This document shows, piece after piece, positions 9,185 through 17,455 of a DNA stretch of 64,000 bases (position 1 is its first letter; each line of letters begins with the position of its first letter). A model generated the notes under the pieces. It saw only the letters and a list, made by a program, of their open reading frames with translations. It did not search any database and was not told the origin of the DNA. Source of the stretch: Corallococcus coralloides DSM 2259 (GTDB lineage: Bacteria; Myxococcota; Myxococcia; Myxococcales; Myxococcaceae); NCBI RefSeq assembly GCF_000255295.1, contig NC_017030.1, forward strand, positions 8,406,328 to 8,470,327, read 5' to 3'. Both the position numbers and the translations under genes were made by a program.

Positions 9185-9847
9185 TCAGTGCGCCGGCGTC
9201 ACGTAGCAGAAGTCAGACAGGTACGGGCAGTCCTGCGCGCAGCTGGACGGCGTCTCTCCGTCGCAGCAAACGCTGTCGCCACAGACAGGCCCGAAGCCAC
9301 AATCCCGCGGGCAGTTGAAGGCGTTCTCCGTGCTGGGGTCGCAGGTGTAATCGCCGCAGTAGCCGGCGGGGCTTCCGCAGTCCCGCGGGCAGTTGTAGCT
9401 GCTCTCCGTGCTGGGGTTGCAATAGCTGTCACCGCAGTAGCCACCGGGGCTGCCGCAGTCCTGCGAGCAGTTGTAGCTGTTCTCCGCGCTGGGGTCGCAG
9501 TAGCCGTCACCGCAGACGACGCACAGGCCGGCGGCGGACGCGGACGCGAACCCCATGGGCGTCACGTAGCAGAAGTCAGACAGGTACGGGCAGTCCTGCG
9601 CGCAACTGGACGGCGTCTCCCCGTCGCAACACACGGAGTCACCACAGGTGGGCCCGAAGCCACAGTCCTGCGGGCAGTTGAAGCCGTTCTCCGTCGCGGG
9701 GTCGCAGATGGAGTCGCCGCAGGTACCGCACAGGGCCTTCTCCTGCCGCGCCAGCTCGGGCGCGGCGGTCTCCGTCTCCACCGCCCCTCCGCACGCCAGC
9801 AGCAGTCCGGACACCAGGGCCAGCAGCCCCGTCTTCATCACGTTCAT
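9185..9847 (-). CDS. Cys-rich repeat lipoprotein
   Basis: A 220-aa predicted lipoprotein (signal MKTGLLALVSGLLLACGG). The mature region is six tandem units of the form CGDxxCxxxExxxxC..DC, each with four to six Cys, probably disulfide-linked and calcium- or adhesion-related as in other secreted Cys-repeat proteins. Two units followed by the tail YLSDFCYVTP are almost identical at DNA level. The start at 9847 was chosen by GGAG about 7 bp upstream and by the signal peptide; codons farther upstream have no signal character. Function unknown; an extracellular structural or adhesive role is inferred. Confidence 0.75.
   Translation of the reverse strand: MNVMKTGLLALVSGLLLACGGAVETETAAPELARQEKALCGTCGDSICDPATENGFNCPQDCGFGPTCGDSVCCDGETPSSCAQDCPYLSDFCYVTPMGFASASAAGLCVVCGDGYCDPSAENSYNCSQDCGSPGGYCGDSYCNPSTESSYNCPRDCGSPAGYCGDYTCDPSTENAFNCPRDCGFGPVCGDSVCCDGETPSSCAQDCPYLSDFCYVTPAH
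9195..9669 (-). repeat. Internal ~110-bp duplication inside the Cys-repeat gene
   Basis: Bases 9195-9306 and 9558-9669 are near-identical and offset by 363 bp (121 codons), so the duplication keeps the reading frame. Most differences are synonymous. Each copy encodes a CGDSVCCDGETPSSC unit and the tail YLSDFCYVTP. Confidence 0.85.
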
Positions 9848-9956
9848 CGTCAATCTCCGTGTAATCAGCGTTTCCACCCTGAACGGGCTTCCGCTTGTTA
9901 ATACGGTTCGCGGATGGCGCTCAAAGCCCCGGAGAGCGCGGCGTAGACTGCCGGGC

Positions 9957-10715
9957 ATGACGACCTCCGCCTCCGACGCCTCGCGGCTCTTGGACCTGCT
10001 GTGGGAGCGCTATGCCTCCGAAGTCCCCTTCGCGCGCACGTTCGTGACGCTGTCCGGGGGACACTTCCGCAACGACCACGTCGCGTTCCGCACCCTCGCG
10101 CGGCCAGAGGGGGGCATTGCCCTCTTCTCCCGCGTGTTCGAGCGGTTCGGGTGGAAGCCGGCCGGCGCGTACACGTTCCCGGATGCGCACCTGTCCGCCA
10201 TCTACCTGTCGCATCCGGACGGCCTGCCGCGCGTCTTCCTGTCCGAGCTGAAGCAGGAGGAGCTGTCGCCACGCGCCCGCGAGCTGCTCGCCGCGCTGCC
10301 GGTGGATCCGCCGCCACCGGAGGACGTGGAGGCGCTCGCGGCGTGGTTCACGGCGCCGCCGCCTCCGGACGAGGCCGCGCTGCTGGAGCTGGAGAAGGAG
10401 ACGCAGTACGGCGCGTGGCTGCTGGCCTTCGGCCGCAAGGTGAATCACTTCACCGGCGCGGTGGACGACGTGGAGGCGTGGCAGCGGCGCATGCGCGAAG
10501 CGGGCGTGCCCATGAAGGCGGACATCGAGGGCGCGCCCGGCACTTCGCTGCGGCAGACGGCCACGCACGCGGCCCCGCTGCCCCTGACGCTCCGGGGGGG
10601 TGGCACGCGCGCATGGCCGTATGCGTACTTTGAAATCGCCCAGCGCTCGGGAGGGTTCGACGGGTTCCTGGGGCCGCAGGCCCGCGCGCTGTTCGACATG
10701 ACGAAGCGGGACTGA
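9957..10715 (+). CDS. DUF1338 / 2-oxoadipate dioxygenase-decarboxylase family protein
   Basis: A 252-aa cytoplasmic protein of the DUF1338 family, whose studied member HglS converts 2-oxoadipate to 2-hydroxyglutarate in lysine catabolism (family knowledge). The N-terminal RNDHVAFRTLA supplies the first His metal ligand, the central KVNHFTGAVDDVE supplies the second His, and YAYFEIAQR supplies the Glu. It is shorter than HglS (about 460 aa), matching the short bacterial subgroup, so the substrate is uncertain. The ATG at 9957 gives a start just before the conserved helix; the Cys-repeat gene diverges from it across 109 bp. Confidence 0.8.
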   Translation: MTTSASDASRLLDLLWERYASEVPFARTFVTLSGGHFRNDHVAFRTLARPEGGIALFSRVFERFGWKPAGAYTFPDAHLSAIYLSHPDGLPRVFLSELKQEELSPRARELLAALPVDPPPPEDVEALAAWFTAPPPPDEAALLELEKETQYGAWLLAFGRKVNHFTGAVDDVEAWQRRMREAGVPMKADIEGAPGTSLRQTATHAAPLPLTLRGGGTRAWPYAYFEIAQRSGGFDGFLGPQARALFDMTKRD

Positions 10716-10871
10716 GGCTCGCGGCCCGGGGAGGGGCGTGTCCGCTCCGCGATGGAGCTGTCCATCCCCGGGGTGGGGCCTTCAGGCAAGGCGGCGTGGA
10801 GGACGTGTTGCGAGGACTGGGATGCCTCTCCACCTTGCCGCACGACGAACCCACGACAGAGGAGGCACACC

Positions 10872-11438
10872 ATGCCCATGTCCCGACTGCCGCTGATGCT
10901 CGCCGCGACCGCGGCGCTTTGTTTCTCCGCGGGTTGTTCCAAGAAGGGGATGAACAAGGCGGAGTCCAAGGAGCCGATGTCCGCCACCGCGATGTCGTCC
11001 ACGGGGGACCAGCGCTGCCCCATGTCGGTCCCGGGCGCGCAGGTCCAGACGCAGGACACATCCGACGGCGTGGCGCTCATGTTCACCACGACCGACCCGT
11101 CGCAGGTGTCAGACCTCCAGGCGCGCGCCCGGCGGCTGCTGAAAGAGCAATCCCAGGGCGCCAGCGAGGAGACGCCCATGGGCATGGCGCGAGCGGAGGA
11201 CCTGGGCGACAGCTCCACGGAGATCCAGGATGGCCTCGACGAGAGCGCCACCGGCGGAGGTGGCGCCCAGGGCATGGCCGGGGCGCCCACCGTCCCCGCC
11301 AAGGCCGTGGCCACGGACACGCCGCAGGGCATCACCATCACCTACTCCGCGCAGGACCAGATGCAGAAGCGCCAGCTCATCGACGAGGTCCACGAGACCG
11401 CCCGTCAGCTGAAGGGTGGCCTCTGCCCCGGCATGTAG
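10872..11438 (+). CDS. Small hypothetical lipoprotein
   Basis: A 188-aa lipoprotein with signal PLMLAATAALCFSAGC and a Lys-rich stretch just after the Cys. The mature part is hydrophilic. It has a CPM near residue 40 and CPGM at the very C-terminus, which could form a disulfide, separated by a Met/Gly/Ala-rich low-complexity linker. Two similar blocks (DGVALMFTTTDPSQVSDLQ and QGITITYSAQDQMQKRQL) suggest an internal repeat of a small beta-alpha unit. AGAGGAGG lies 6 bp before the ATG. Function unknown. Confidence 0.75.
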   Translation: MPMSRLPLMLAATAALCFSAGCSKKGMNKAESKEPMSATAMSSTGDQRCPMSVPGAQVQTQDTSDGVALMFTTTDPSQVSDLQARARRLLKEQSQGASEETPMGMARAEDLGDSSTEIQDGLDESATGGGGAQGMAGAPTVPAKAVATDTPQGITITYSAQDQMQKRQLIDEVHETARQLKGGLCPGM

Positions 11439-11446
11439 CCCACGCG

Positions 11447-11475
11447 CCGGGACGGCGTGACGAACGCCGTCCCGG
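11447..11475. terminator. Hairpin between convergent genes
   Basis: A 12-bp perfect inverted repeat (CCGGGACGGCGT / ACGCCGTCCCGG) with a 5-nt loop lies between the convergent lipoprotein and methyltransferase genes. It is a candidate bidirectional terminator without U tract. Confidence 0.7.
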
Positions 11476-11483
11476 TGGAGGCC

Positions 11484-12074
11484 CTACCGGCGGAACACCA
11501 CCGTGAGGTTGTGGCTCGGCATCTCCACCACGCGCTCGCGCTGGAGCCCGTGGCGCGCAGCCTCGGCGGTCACCACGCCCAGCTCGCGCACGCCCCAGGA
11601 CGGGTCGCGTGCGCGGAGCGACTCGTCGAAGGCGAGGTTGCTCGGCGCGGTCTCCTTCCCCTCCACGAAGTAGGGGCCGTAGAGCACCAGCCGTCCGCCC
11701 GGACGCAGCACCCGCGCCGCGCCCCGCATCAATCCCTGGCAGGCCGCCCACGGCGCGATGTGGATCATGTTCACGCAGAGCATGGCGTCCGCGTGCTCCA
11801 CCGGCCATGCGTCCGAGCTCGCGTCCAGCAAGCGCGCGGGCAGGACGTTGGCCAGCCCGTCCTCCATGCGCCACGCGTCGATGCTCTCCAGCGCCGCCGG
11901 GTCGCCGTCCGTCGGCTGCCAGGTCAGGCCCGGGAACGCCTTCGCGAAGAAGGCCGCGTGCTGGCCGGTGCCACTCGCCACCTCCAGCAACGTCCCCTCC
12001 ACGGGCAGCACCTCCCGGAGGACGGAGAGCAGCGGTTCGCGGTTGCGTTCGGTGGCCGGAGCGTGACGCTTCAT
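11484..12074 (-). CDS. DUF938 class I SAM-dependent methyltransferase
   Basis: A 196-aa Rossmann methyltransferase of the DUF938 (PF06080) group. Motif I is LLEVASGTGQHAAFFA, with GxGxx for S-adenosylmethionine. An acidic residue ends strand 2 (WQPTDGDP), ADAMLCVNMIHIAPW is motif IV, and RVLRPGGRLVLYGPY is the post-I strand region. The conserved NRE and FDESLRARDPSWGVRE segments are family hallmarks. The start at 12074 is chosen because GGGGAGG lies a few bases upstream. Substrate unknown. Confidence 0.88.
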   Translation of the reverse strand: MKRHAPATERNREPLLSVLREVLPVEGTLLEVASGTGQHAAFFAKAFPGLTWQPTDGDPAALESIDAWRMEDGLANVLPARLLDASSDAWPVEHADAMLCVNMIHIAPWAACQGLMRGAARVLRPGGRLVLYGPYFVEGKETAPSNLAFDESLRARDPSWGVRELGVVTAEAARHGLQRERVVEMPSHNLTVVFRR

Positions 12075-12238
12075 GTCCTCCCCTCTTCCACACCCGCGCA
12101 CGCGAGGAAAGGCCTCTCGCGGAAGATTGCAATCACAGCCAACTCAGCGGCCGTCCGCGCACGGAATCCGCAACACTTTCCGGGTCCTGTCGAAAACCTC
12201 CTGCTTCAACTCGCCTCATCCCCCAGGCAGGAGTGACC

Positions 12239-13870
12239 TTGACGTTCTTCAACCGGAATGTTTCACGCATGCTGTGCTCGGTGTCCCTGCTCGCGCTCTC
12301 AGGCTGCGGGCCGCTGGAACAGGACGCTTCCTCCCTCCCCGAGCAGGAGGTCGCGACCGCCCGGCAGGCGGTGTCCACCATCGCGTACCGGAGCAGCGCC
12401 ACGGCGGGCGGCAGCACGCGCACGTCGCTGAGCATCGCGAAGCCCGCGGGCACGGCGGTGGGTGACGTGCTGCTGGCGCGCATCATCAACCGCAACAACG
12501 TGGCCGCGGTGGCGACGCCGCCCGCGGGCTGGACGCTGGTGCGCTCGGACCAGAGCGCGTCGCAGCTCAAGGCGTGGATCTTCTACAAGGTCGCCACCGC
12601 GTCCGAGCCGTCCACGTACGCGTTCACCATCGACATCGCCAGCTACATGGCCGGCAGCATCTCCGCGTTCTCTGGCGTGGACACGGCCAACCCCATCGAC
12701 GCGCAGACGGGCCAGAAGAACGGCCTCACCGCCAGCTTCAACACGCCCGCCCTCTCCACCAGCACCGCCAACGGCGTCGCGGTGTGGTTCGGCTCGCAGC
12801 TGTGGACCGGAGCCGCGTGCCCGGCGAGCCCCATCGTCCCGCCCGCGGGCTTCACCGAGCCGGTGGACACCTGCCTCGTGTCCTCGTCCACCGGCGTCAT
12901 CTACAACGTGGCCTACAAGGACCTGGGCGCCGCGGGCGCGCAGGGTTCGTTCAACGGGTCGTCCCCGTACGCGGAGACGAACACCGCGCAGGTGGTGGCG
13001 CTGCGCGCGGCCAACGCCTCCGCCTCCTGCTCCGTGGGAGACACGTTCTCCACCGCGTACACCACCCAGGGCACCGTGACGGCCACCGCGCTGGTGGAGC
13101 CGTCCGGCATCGCCGCCAGCCGCCTCACGCCGGGCGTCCTCTACGCGCACAACGAGGACACCACCGCCATCGTCGCCATCAGCACCGCGGACGCGAGCAC
13201 GAAGGGCACCTTCACCGTGTCCAACGTGACGCCCGCGGACTGGGAGGACGTCGCCACCGGCCCGTGCCCCGCCGGCCAGTGCATCTACATGGGCGACATC
13301 GGCCGCTCGAGCGCCAACTTCCCCACGCCGCCGTCCACCTTCGCCGTCTACCGCATCCCGGAGCCCAATATCGGCGCGGGCCAGACGAGCGGAAACCTCA
13401 CCGCCGAGGCCTTCCCCTTCCAGTACCCGGACACGCCCAAGGACGCGGAGACCATCATGGTCCACCCCACCACGGGCGACATCTACATCGTCACCAAGTC
13501 CTATTCGGGCGCGAGCAAGGTCTACAAGTTCCCCCAGCCGCTCCCCGCGCCGGGCACCATGAGCACGCTCGTGTTCGTGGCCAACCTCCCGTTGCCCACC
13601 ACCACGGACACGAACTACGGCGCCGCCACGTCCGGCGCCATCCACCCGTGCGCCAACCGCTTCCTGCTGCGCACCTACCGCAAGGTGTATGAGTTCCGCG
13701 CCGCCACCGGCGCGGCCTTCGAGACCGCGTTCGCCGCCACGCCCGTCTCCCTGACGGACACCGTGGAAGGCCAGGGCGAGGCCATCGAGTATGACTCGAC
13801 CGGCACGGCCTATTACACGATGAGCGAGTCGCCCTCGCCCTTCCGGCTCAAGCGCGTCGTGCGCCAGTAG
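12239..13870 (+). CDS. Lipoprotein with N-terminal jelly-roll-like and C-terminal propeller-like domains
   Basis: About 543 aa if translation starts at TTG 12239, which has AGGAG 5 bp upstream and gives a normal signal (FFNRNVSRMLCSVSLLALSGC). The first ATG, at 12269, would remove the basic n-region. Residues ~40-255 form a beta-rich domain common in myxobacterial surface proteins (IAYRSSATAGGSTRTSL, PPAGWTLVRSD, AGSISAFSGVD). Residues ~260-540 contain EPSGIAASRLTPGVLYAHNE, DWEDVATGPC and KDAETIMVHPTTGDIYIVTK, which read as a beta-propeller of the esterase-like or phytase-like type. No catalytic triad is evident. Confidence 0.72.
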   Translation: MTFFNRNVSRMLCSVSLLALSGCGPLEQDASSLPEQEVATARQAVSTIAYRSSATAGGSTRTSLSIAKPAGTAVGDVLLARIINRNNVAAVATPPAGWTLVRSDQSASQLKAWIFYKVATASEPSTYAFTIDIASYMAGSISAFSGVDTANPIDAQTGQKNGLTASFNTPALSTSTANGVAVWFGSQLWTGAACPASPIVPPAGFTEPVDTCLVSSSTGVIYNVAYKDLGAAGAQGSFNGSSPYAETNTAQVVALRAANASASCSVGDTFSTAYTTQGTVTATALVEPSGIAASRLTPGVLYAHNEDTTAIVAISTADASTKGTFTVSNVTPADWEDVATGPCPAGQCIYMGDIGRSSANFPTPPSTFAVYRIPEPNIGAGQTSGNLTAEAFPFQYPDTPKDAETIMVHPTTGDIYIVTKSYSGASKVYKFPQPLPAPGTMSTLVFVANLPLPTTTDTNYGAATSGAIHPCANRFLLRTYRKVYEFRAATGAAFETAFAATPVSLTDTVEGQGEAIEYDSTGTAYYTMSESPSPFRLKRVVRQ

Positions 13871-13891
13871 CTCGCAATCGCAGTCATGCGC

Positions 13892-13923
13892 AGGCCGCGT
13901 CCGGCTCCCGGGCGCGGCCTTTC
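13892..13923 (+). terminator. Rho-independent-type terminator
   Basis: AGGCCGCG pairs with CGCGGCCT around an inner CCGG/CCGG stem, followed by TTT. It sits shortly after the stop of the preceding lipoprotein gene. Confidence 0.75.
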
Positions 13924-13991
13924 GTGCGCCGTGAGCCATCCACGCCGCGACGGCACATTGACGGATTTTAGGTTATTTCTAGTTTTCCATG

Positions 13992-13997
13992 TATAAT
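13992..13997 (+). promoter_or_regulatory. Perfect TATAAT -10 element; leaderless start predicted
   Basis: TATAAT lies 7 bp upstream of the ATG at 14005 in a locally AT-rich patch (about 13965-14000). Transcription from it would begin at or within a base of the start codon. There is no ribosome-binding site. No good -35 is present at 16-18 bp. Confidence 0.55.
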
Positions 13998-14004
13998 CGC
14001 AACC

Positions 14005-15954
14005 ATGCGATGTTTCCGTCCCCATCTCGCGCGCGCCGCCGCGCTGCTCTCCGTGTTCACTCCGCTGCTGGCCTGTGGGCCGGACGGAAGCGCGCCGCCC
14101 TCCCCTGACGTGCAGCCCGGGCAGGCGCGAGCGTTGGCGACGGCGGGCCACAAGGCGTTCCGGGTGATGACGTACAACGTGCGCGGCCCCCTGGACACGG
14201 GCGTGCGCGCGTGGCCCAACCGCAAGGCGGCGGTCCTCCAGCGCATCCTCGCGAACAACGCGGACATCGTCGGCGTGCAGGAGGCCCAGGCGCCCTCGGG
14301 CGGCCCCAGCATCCCCGCGGACCTCATCGCGGGGCTCACGGGCGCGGACAAGCCCTACGGTGTCTACAACCCGGGCGGCGGCAGCCCGAAGCTCATCTTC
14401 TTCAAGAAGAGCCGCTTCGAGATTGCCCCAGAGGTGGGCCAGGGCAATGAGGCGCTCGTGAATCCCTATGCCTCCAGCGAGACGTGCTTCAGCCACGCGG
14501 AGGGCAAGAAGATTGCCTGGGTGGGCCTGCGAGACCTGGCGTCCGGCCAGGTGTACTTCGTGGCCAACACGCACTTCGCCTACGCGGCGGCGTGCTCACT
14601 GGGGCGGCTGCGGGAAGCCGAGCAGATGGCGTCGTTCCTGGCCACGAAGCCCGGGGGCCTGCCGGTCATCGCCATGGGGGACTTCAACTCCGACGCGCAG
14701 GGCCAGTCCACGCCGGGGGAGACGACCATCGCGGACCTGGAGGGCGGGGCCCGGCTGTTCCGCACCGCGCGCTTCGACGGCGTGACGGGCGAGGATGACG
14801 CCACGTTCAACAACGCGTGGAATGGCTCCACGTCCACGAAGTACCAGCGGCTGGACTACATCTTCCACAACGGGGGCGCGCTCACCTCGTCCGCGCCCGC
14901 CATCGACCGGACGGAGAGTGGCGGCCTCACGCCGTCGGACCACTACCCGGTGCTCGCCACCCTCCGCCCGTCCCTCTTCAACGCGGGCTCCACCCTCTCC
15001 CCCACCCCGAGCGGCACGTCCACCAGCACGCAGCTGTTCTTCGCGGACGTCACCGGTGACGGCTGCGCGGACCGCATCACCTGGAACTACGCGGTGGGCG
15101 AAGGCGAGACGTGGGTGGCGAAGTCGAAGTGCGACGGCGGCTTCGCCCCGGCGGTGAAGAACACGGGCGCGACGAGCGGTGTCGCCACCACGCGCTTCTT
15201 CTTCTCGGACGTCACCGGCGACGGCTGCGCGGACAAGGTCCTCTGGCGCCCCAACCTGGGGGACGGCGAGGTGCGCATCTACCCCGCGAAGTGCGACGGC
15301 ACCTTCGGCGACCGCGTGGCCATCACCCAGGCGGCGAGCACCAGCGACGCCACGCGCTTCTTCTTCGCGGACATCACCGGCGACGGCTGCGCGGACCTGG
15401 TGCGCTGGAATCCCACGCAGAAGTCCGGCGCCTTCGACACCTTCGTGTCGAAGTGCAACGGCACGGTGTCCTTCGGCGCCGCGGTGACGAGCACCACGGG
15501 AGCGAACACGAGCGCCGGCACCCGCGTGTACTTCGCGGACGTGGACGGTGACGGCAAGGCGGACCGCATCCTGTGGAACCCGGACCAGGAGGGGGGCCGC
15601 ACGCGCGTGTACCGCTCCACCGGCGCGGGCGCGTTCGCGCTGCTCTTCCTGCACGAGTCAGGCACCAGCGGCGTGGACACGTCCCGCTTCTACTTCGCGG
15701 ACGTGGACGGCGACGGCAAGGCGGACAAGGTCTTCTGGCGGCCGGGCTTCCGCGAGGGCCGGATGCAGATCTACCCGAGCACCGGCACGAACTTCGCGGG
15801 CAGCCCGGTGATGGACAACACGGGCTTCAGCAACTCGGAGAACACGGACTTCTTCTTCGCGGACATCGACGGCCGGGACGGCGCGGACAAGGTGTACTGG
15901 AACCCCAACAACTACGACGGCGACACCAAGGTGTTCCGCGCGCTGACGCCGTAG
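14005..15954 (+). CDS. Endonuclease/exonuclease/phosphatase lipoprotein with six VCBS/FG-GAP-like repeats
   Basis: A 649-aa lipoprotein (lipobox LLAC, Cys24). Residues ~50-325 form an endonuclease/exonuclease/phosphatase (EEP) domain: Asn58 in MTYNVRG, Glu93 in VGVQEAQ, NTHF, MGDFNSDAQ and the catalytic SDHYP. Residues ~335-649 hold six repeats built on FFxDVTGDGCADxxxWN, a calcium-binding VCBS/FG-GAP-like unit that usually forms a propeller; the first three repeats have GDGCAD and the next two GDGKAD. EEP enzymes cleave DNA, sphingolipids or phosphoinositides, so extracellular nuclease or phospholipase activity is possible. The secreted, surface-anchored layout suits a predator. Translation probably starts on a leaderless mRNA. 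Confidence 0.88.
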   Translation: MRCFRPHLARAAALLSVFTPLLACGPDGSAPPSPDVQPGQARALATAGHKAFRVMTYNVRGPLDTGVRAWPNRKAAVLQRILANNADIVGVQEAQAPSGGPSIPADLIAGLTGADKPYGVYNPGGGSPKLIFFKKSRFEIAPEVGQGNEALVNPYASSETCFSHAEGKKIAWVGLRDLASGQVYFVANTHFAYAAACSLGRLREAEQMASFLATKPGGLPVIAMGDFNSDAQGQSTPGETTIADLEGGARLFRTARFDGVTGEDDATFNNAWNGSTSTKYQRLDYIFHNGGALTSSAPAIDRTESGGLTPSDHYPVLATLRPSLFNAGSTLSPTPSGTSTSTQLFFADVTGDGCADRITWNYAVGEGETWVAKSKCDGGFAPAVKNTGATSGVATTRFFFSDVTGDGCADKVLWRPNLGDGEVRIYPAKCDGTFGDRVAITQAASTSDATRFFFADITGDGCADLVRWNPTQKSGAFDTFVSKCNGTVSFGAAVTSTTGANTSAGTRVYFADVDGDGKADRILWNPDQEGGRTRVYRSTGAGAFALLFLHESGTSGVDTSRFYFADVDGDGKADKVFWRPGFREGRMQIYPSTGTNFAGSPVMDNTGFSNSENTDFFFADIDGRDGADKVYWNPNNYDGDTKVFRALTP

Positions 15955-15980
15955 CGCCAGCACGCGGAAGGGGCGCGCGC

Positions 15981-17294
15981 TCAGTCCTGGAGGACGGAGT
16001 AGCCGTACGCGTTCGTGTCCCACGCGTCCGGGCCGTTCACGGCGGGGGCCTCCTGGTAGAGGTCCTGGTAGCCGCGCCCCATGCCCAGGAAGCGGGAGGA
16101 CCACTGCACGAAGTAGCGGCCCTCGCTCAGCTCCCGCTGCGGAGACACCTCCGTCGGGAGGGTGAAGGGGGTGAAGCTCCCCACGGTCGCGGGGGCGGTG
16201 ACGTACCAGACGAGCTCCGGCTCGCCCTGCTGGGGCCGCAGGCGCATCGTCACGCTGTGGGCGGAGGGGTCGGCGCTCCAGCTCAGCGCCATGCCAGAGC
16301 GAGCTCCTGAACCGGGCGCAGCCTCCGTGCCCGGAGTGGGCGTGGTGAGCGTCATGGGCGCGGGCAGGGCCAGCGGCGTGACACCTCCGGCGGACAGCGG
16401 CGCGTACGCGGTCACCCGTCCGGACGAGAGCCGTTCACTGCTCCCCGCAGTCGCGGACAGGTGGACCGCCACGGTGTCGAACGGCGGCGTCCGGGCCATG
16501 GCCGGGACTTCGATGGGCGTGGCGCCGGTGGTGCTCGTGGTGAAGAGGTACTCCGACCCGAGCGTGAAGGTGGCGGTGACGTCCGTCAGCGCCCCATAGG
16601 GTTGGAGATTCGTCACCTCCACGGGCAGCCGCTGGTCCAGCGGGTGGTCCAGGGGGATGACCAACCCGCTGACGGTCCGCCCCTCTCCCACGGCGATGTC
16701 CCGCAGCAGCCCCACGGCCGAAACCTGCCCGCTATGGTCGGTGTTGTCGGTGACGAACAGCGCCACCTGGCCGGCGGTCTTGCTCCAGACGTCGACGCTG
16801 AAGGTGCCATCTGCCTCCGTGTTGTCGATGCCCGAGAAGCCCTCTCCCACCACGCGCACCTGCGCCGGTCTTCCCGAGAGGTTCGTCACGCGGCCAGTGA
16901 GCGTGGCCTGCCGGCTGCCCTGAAAGCCGCCCCCGAGCAAGGCGAAGCCGGAGCGGACCCACACCTCCGAGCCCTCCACGTTCAGCGTCGTGCTGGCCCA
17001 CACCTTGCCATCGCCCACCATGACGACGGTGATGTCCTGGGGGCCGGTGATGGCCGCGTCATGGAACCGCGCGATGCCGTCACGGCCCAGCGGCTGACGG
17101 AAGCGGCTGCCATCCCCCAGGAGGACGGTGATGCCCTGCATGTCGCCAAGGCCGGCGACGAAGTCCCACCAGTCCGAATGGACGATGAGGGTGGCCGGGC
17201 CTTCCGGGCCCGCGTCCGGAGTGTGGGTGGGCGGGTCGGTCTTGTCGCCACAGGCGACGCACAGCAGCACGGCGAGCACAATCAAGCGATGCAA
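15981..17294 (-). CDS. Hypothetical lipoprotein with carboxypeptidase-regulatory-like domain
   Basis: About 437 aa from a TTG at 17294, giving the signal [16 protein letters not shown]; a GGGGGACC stretch is 6-7 bp upstream. An ATG far upstream (17408) would bury the signal peptide. The mature protein begins with a Pro/Asp linker, then a segment [20 protein letters not shown]... followed by [14 protein letters not shown], the shape of a carboxypeptidase-regulatory (CarboxypepD_reg) beta-sandwich. More beta-rich sequence follows, with no enzymatic motif. It lies head-to-head with the amidohydrolase gene. Role unknown, probably envelope. Confidence 0.65.
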   Translation of the reverse strand: MHRLIVLAVLLCVACGDKTDPPTHTPDAGPEGPATLIVHSDWWDFVAGLGDMQGITVLLGDGSRFRQPLGRDGIARFHDAAITGPQDITVVMVGDGKVWASTTLNVEGSEVWVRSGFALLGGGFQGSRQATLTGRVTNLSGRPAQVRVVGEGFSGIDNTEADGTFSVDVWSKTAGQVALFVTDNTDHSGQVSAVGLLRDIAVGEGRTVSGLVIPLDHPLDQRLPVEVTNLQPYGALTDVTATFTLGSEYLFTTSTTGATPIEVPAMARTPPFDTVAVHLSATAGSSERLSSGRVTAYAPLSAGGVTPLALPAPMTLTTPTPGTEAAPGSGARSGMALSWSADPSAHSVTMRLRPQQGEPELVWYVTAPATVGSFTPFTLPTEVSPQRELSEGRYFVQWSSRFLGMGRGYQDLYQEAPAVNGPDAWDTNAYGYSVLQD

Positions 17295-17455
17295 TGAAGG
17301 TCCCCCAGCAGAGAACAGCGCGGCATTCGAAAGCCGGCCCCCTGACGCACGAACCCGCTCCAACTGACGCCGTGCACGAAGAAAAGCACTCCGGGGGCCC
17401 TGCCCCACGAACCGATGGCCCCGGACGGTGCGACGCGCGCAGACTGCGCTCCCAC

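Noticed and set aside
9195..9669. Repeated blocks considered as a possible CRISPR-like or mobile repeat array.
   Set aside because: The repeats are codon-aligned, 363 bp apart, and encode Cys-rich units of one lipoprotein. There is no spacer pattern or cas gene.
13958..13963. TTGACG as the -35 partner of TATAAT at 13992.
   Set aside because: The spacing is 28 bp instead of 16-18, so it cannot be used with this -10.
15030..15954. Regular ~150-200 bp DNA periodicity considered as a tandem DNA repeat.
   Set aside because: It is explained by six VCBS/FG-GAP-like protein repeats in one gene.
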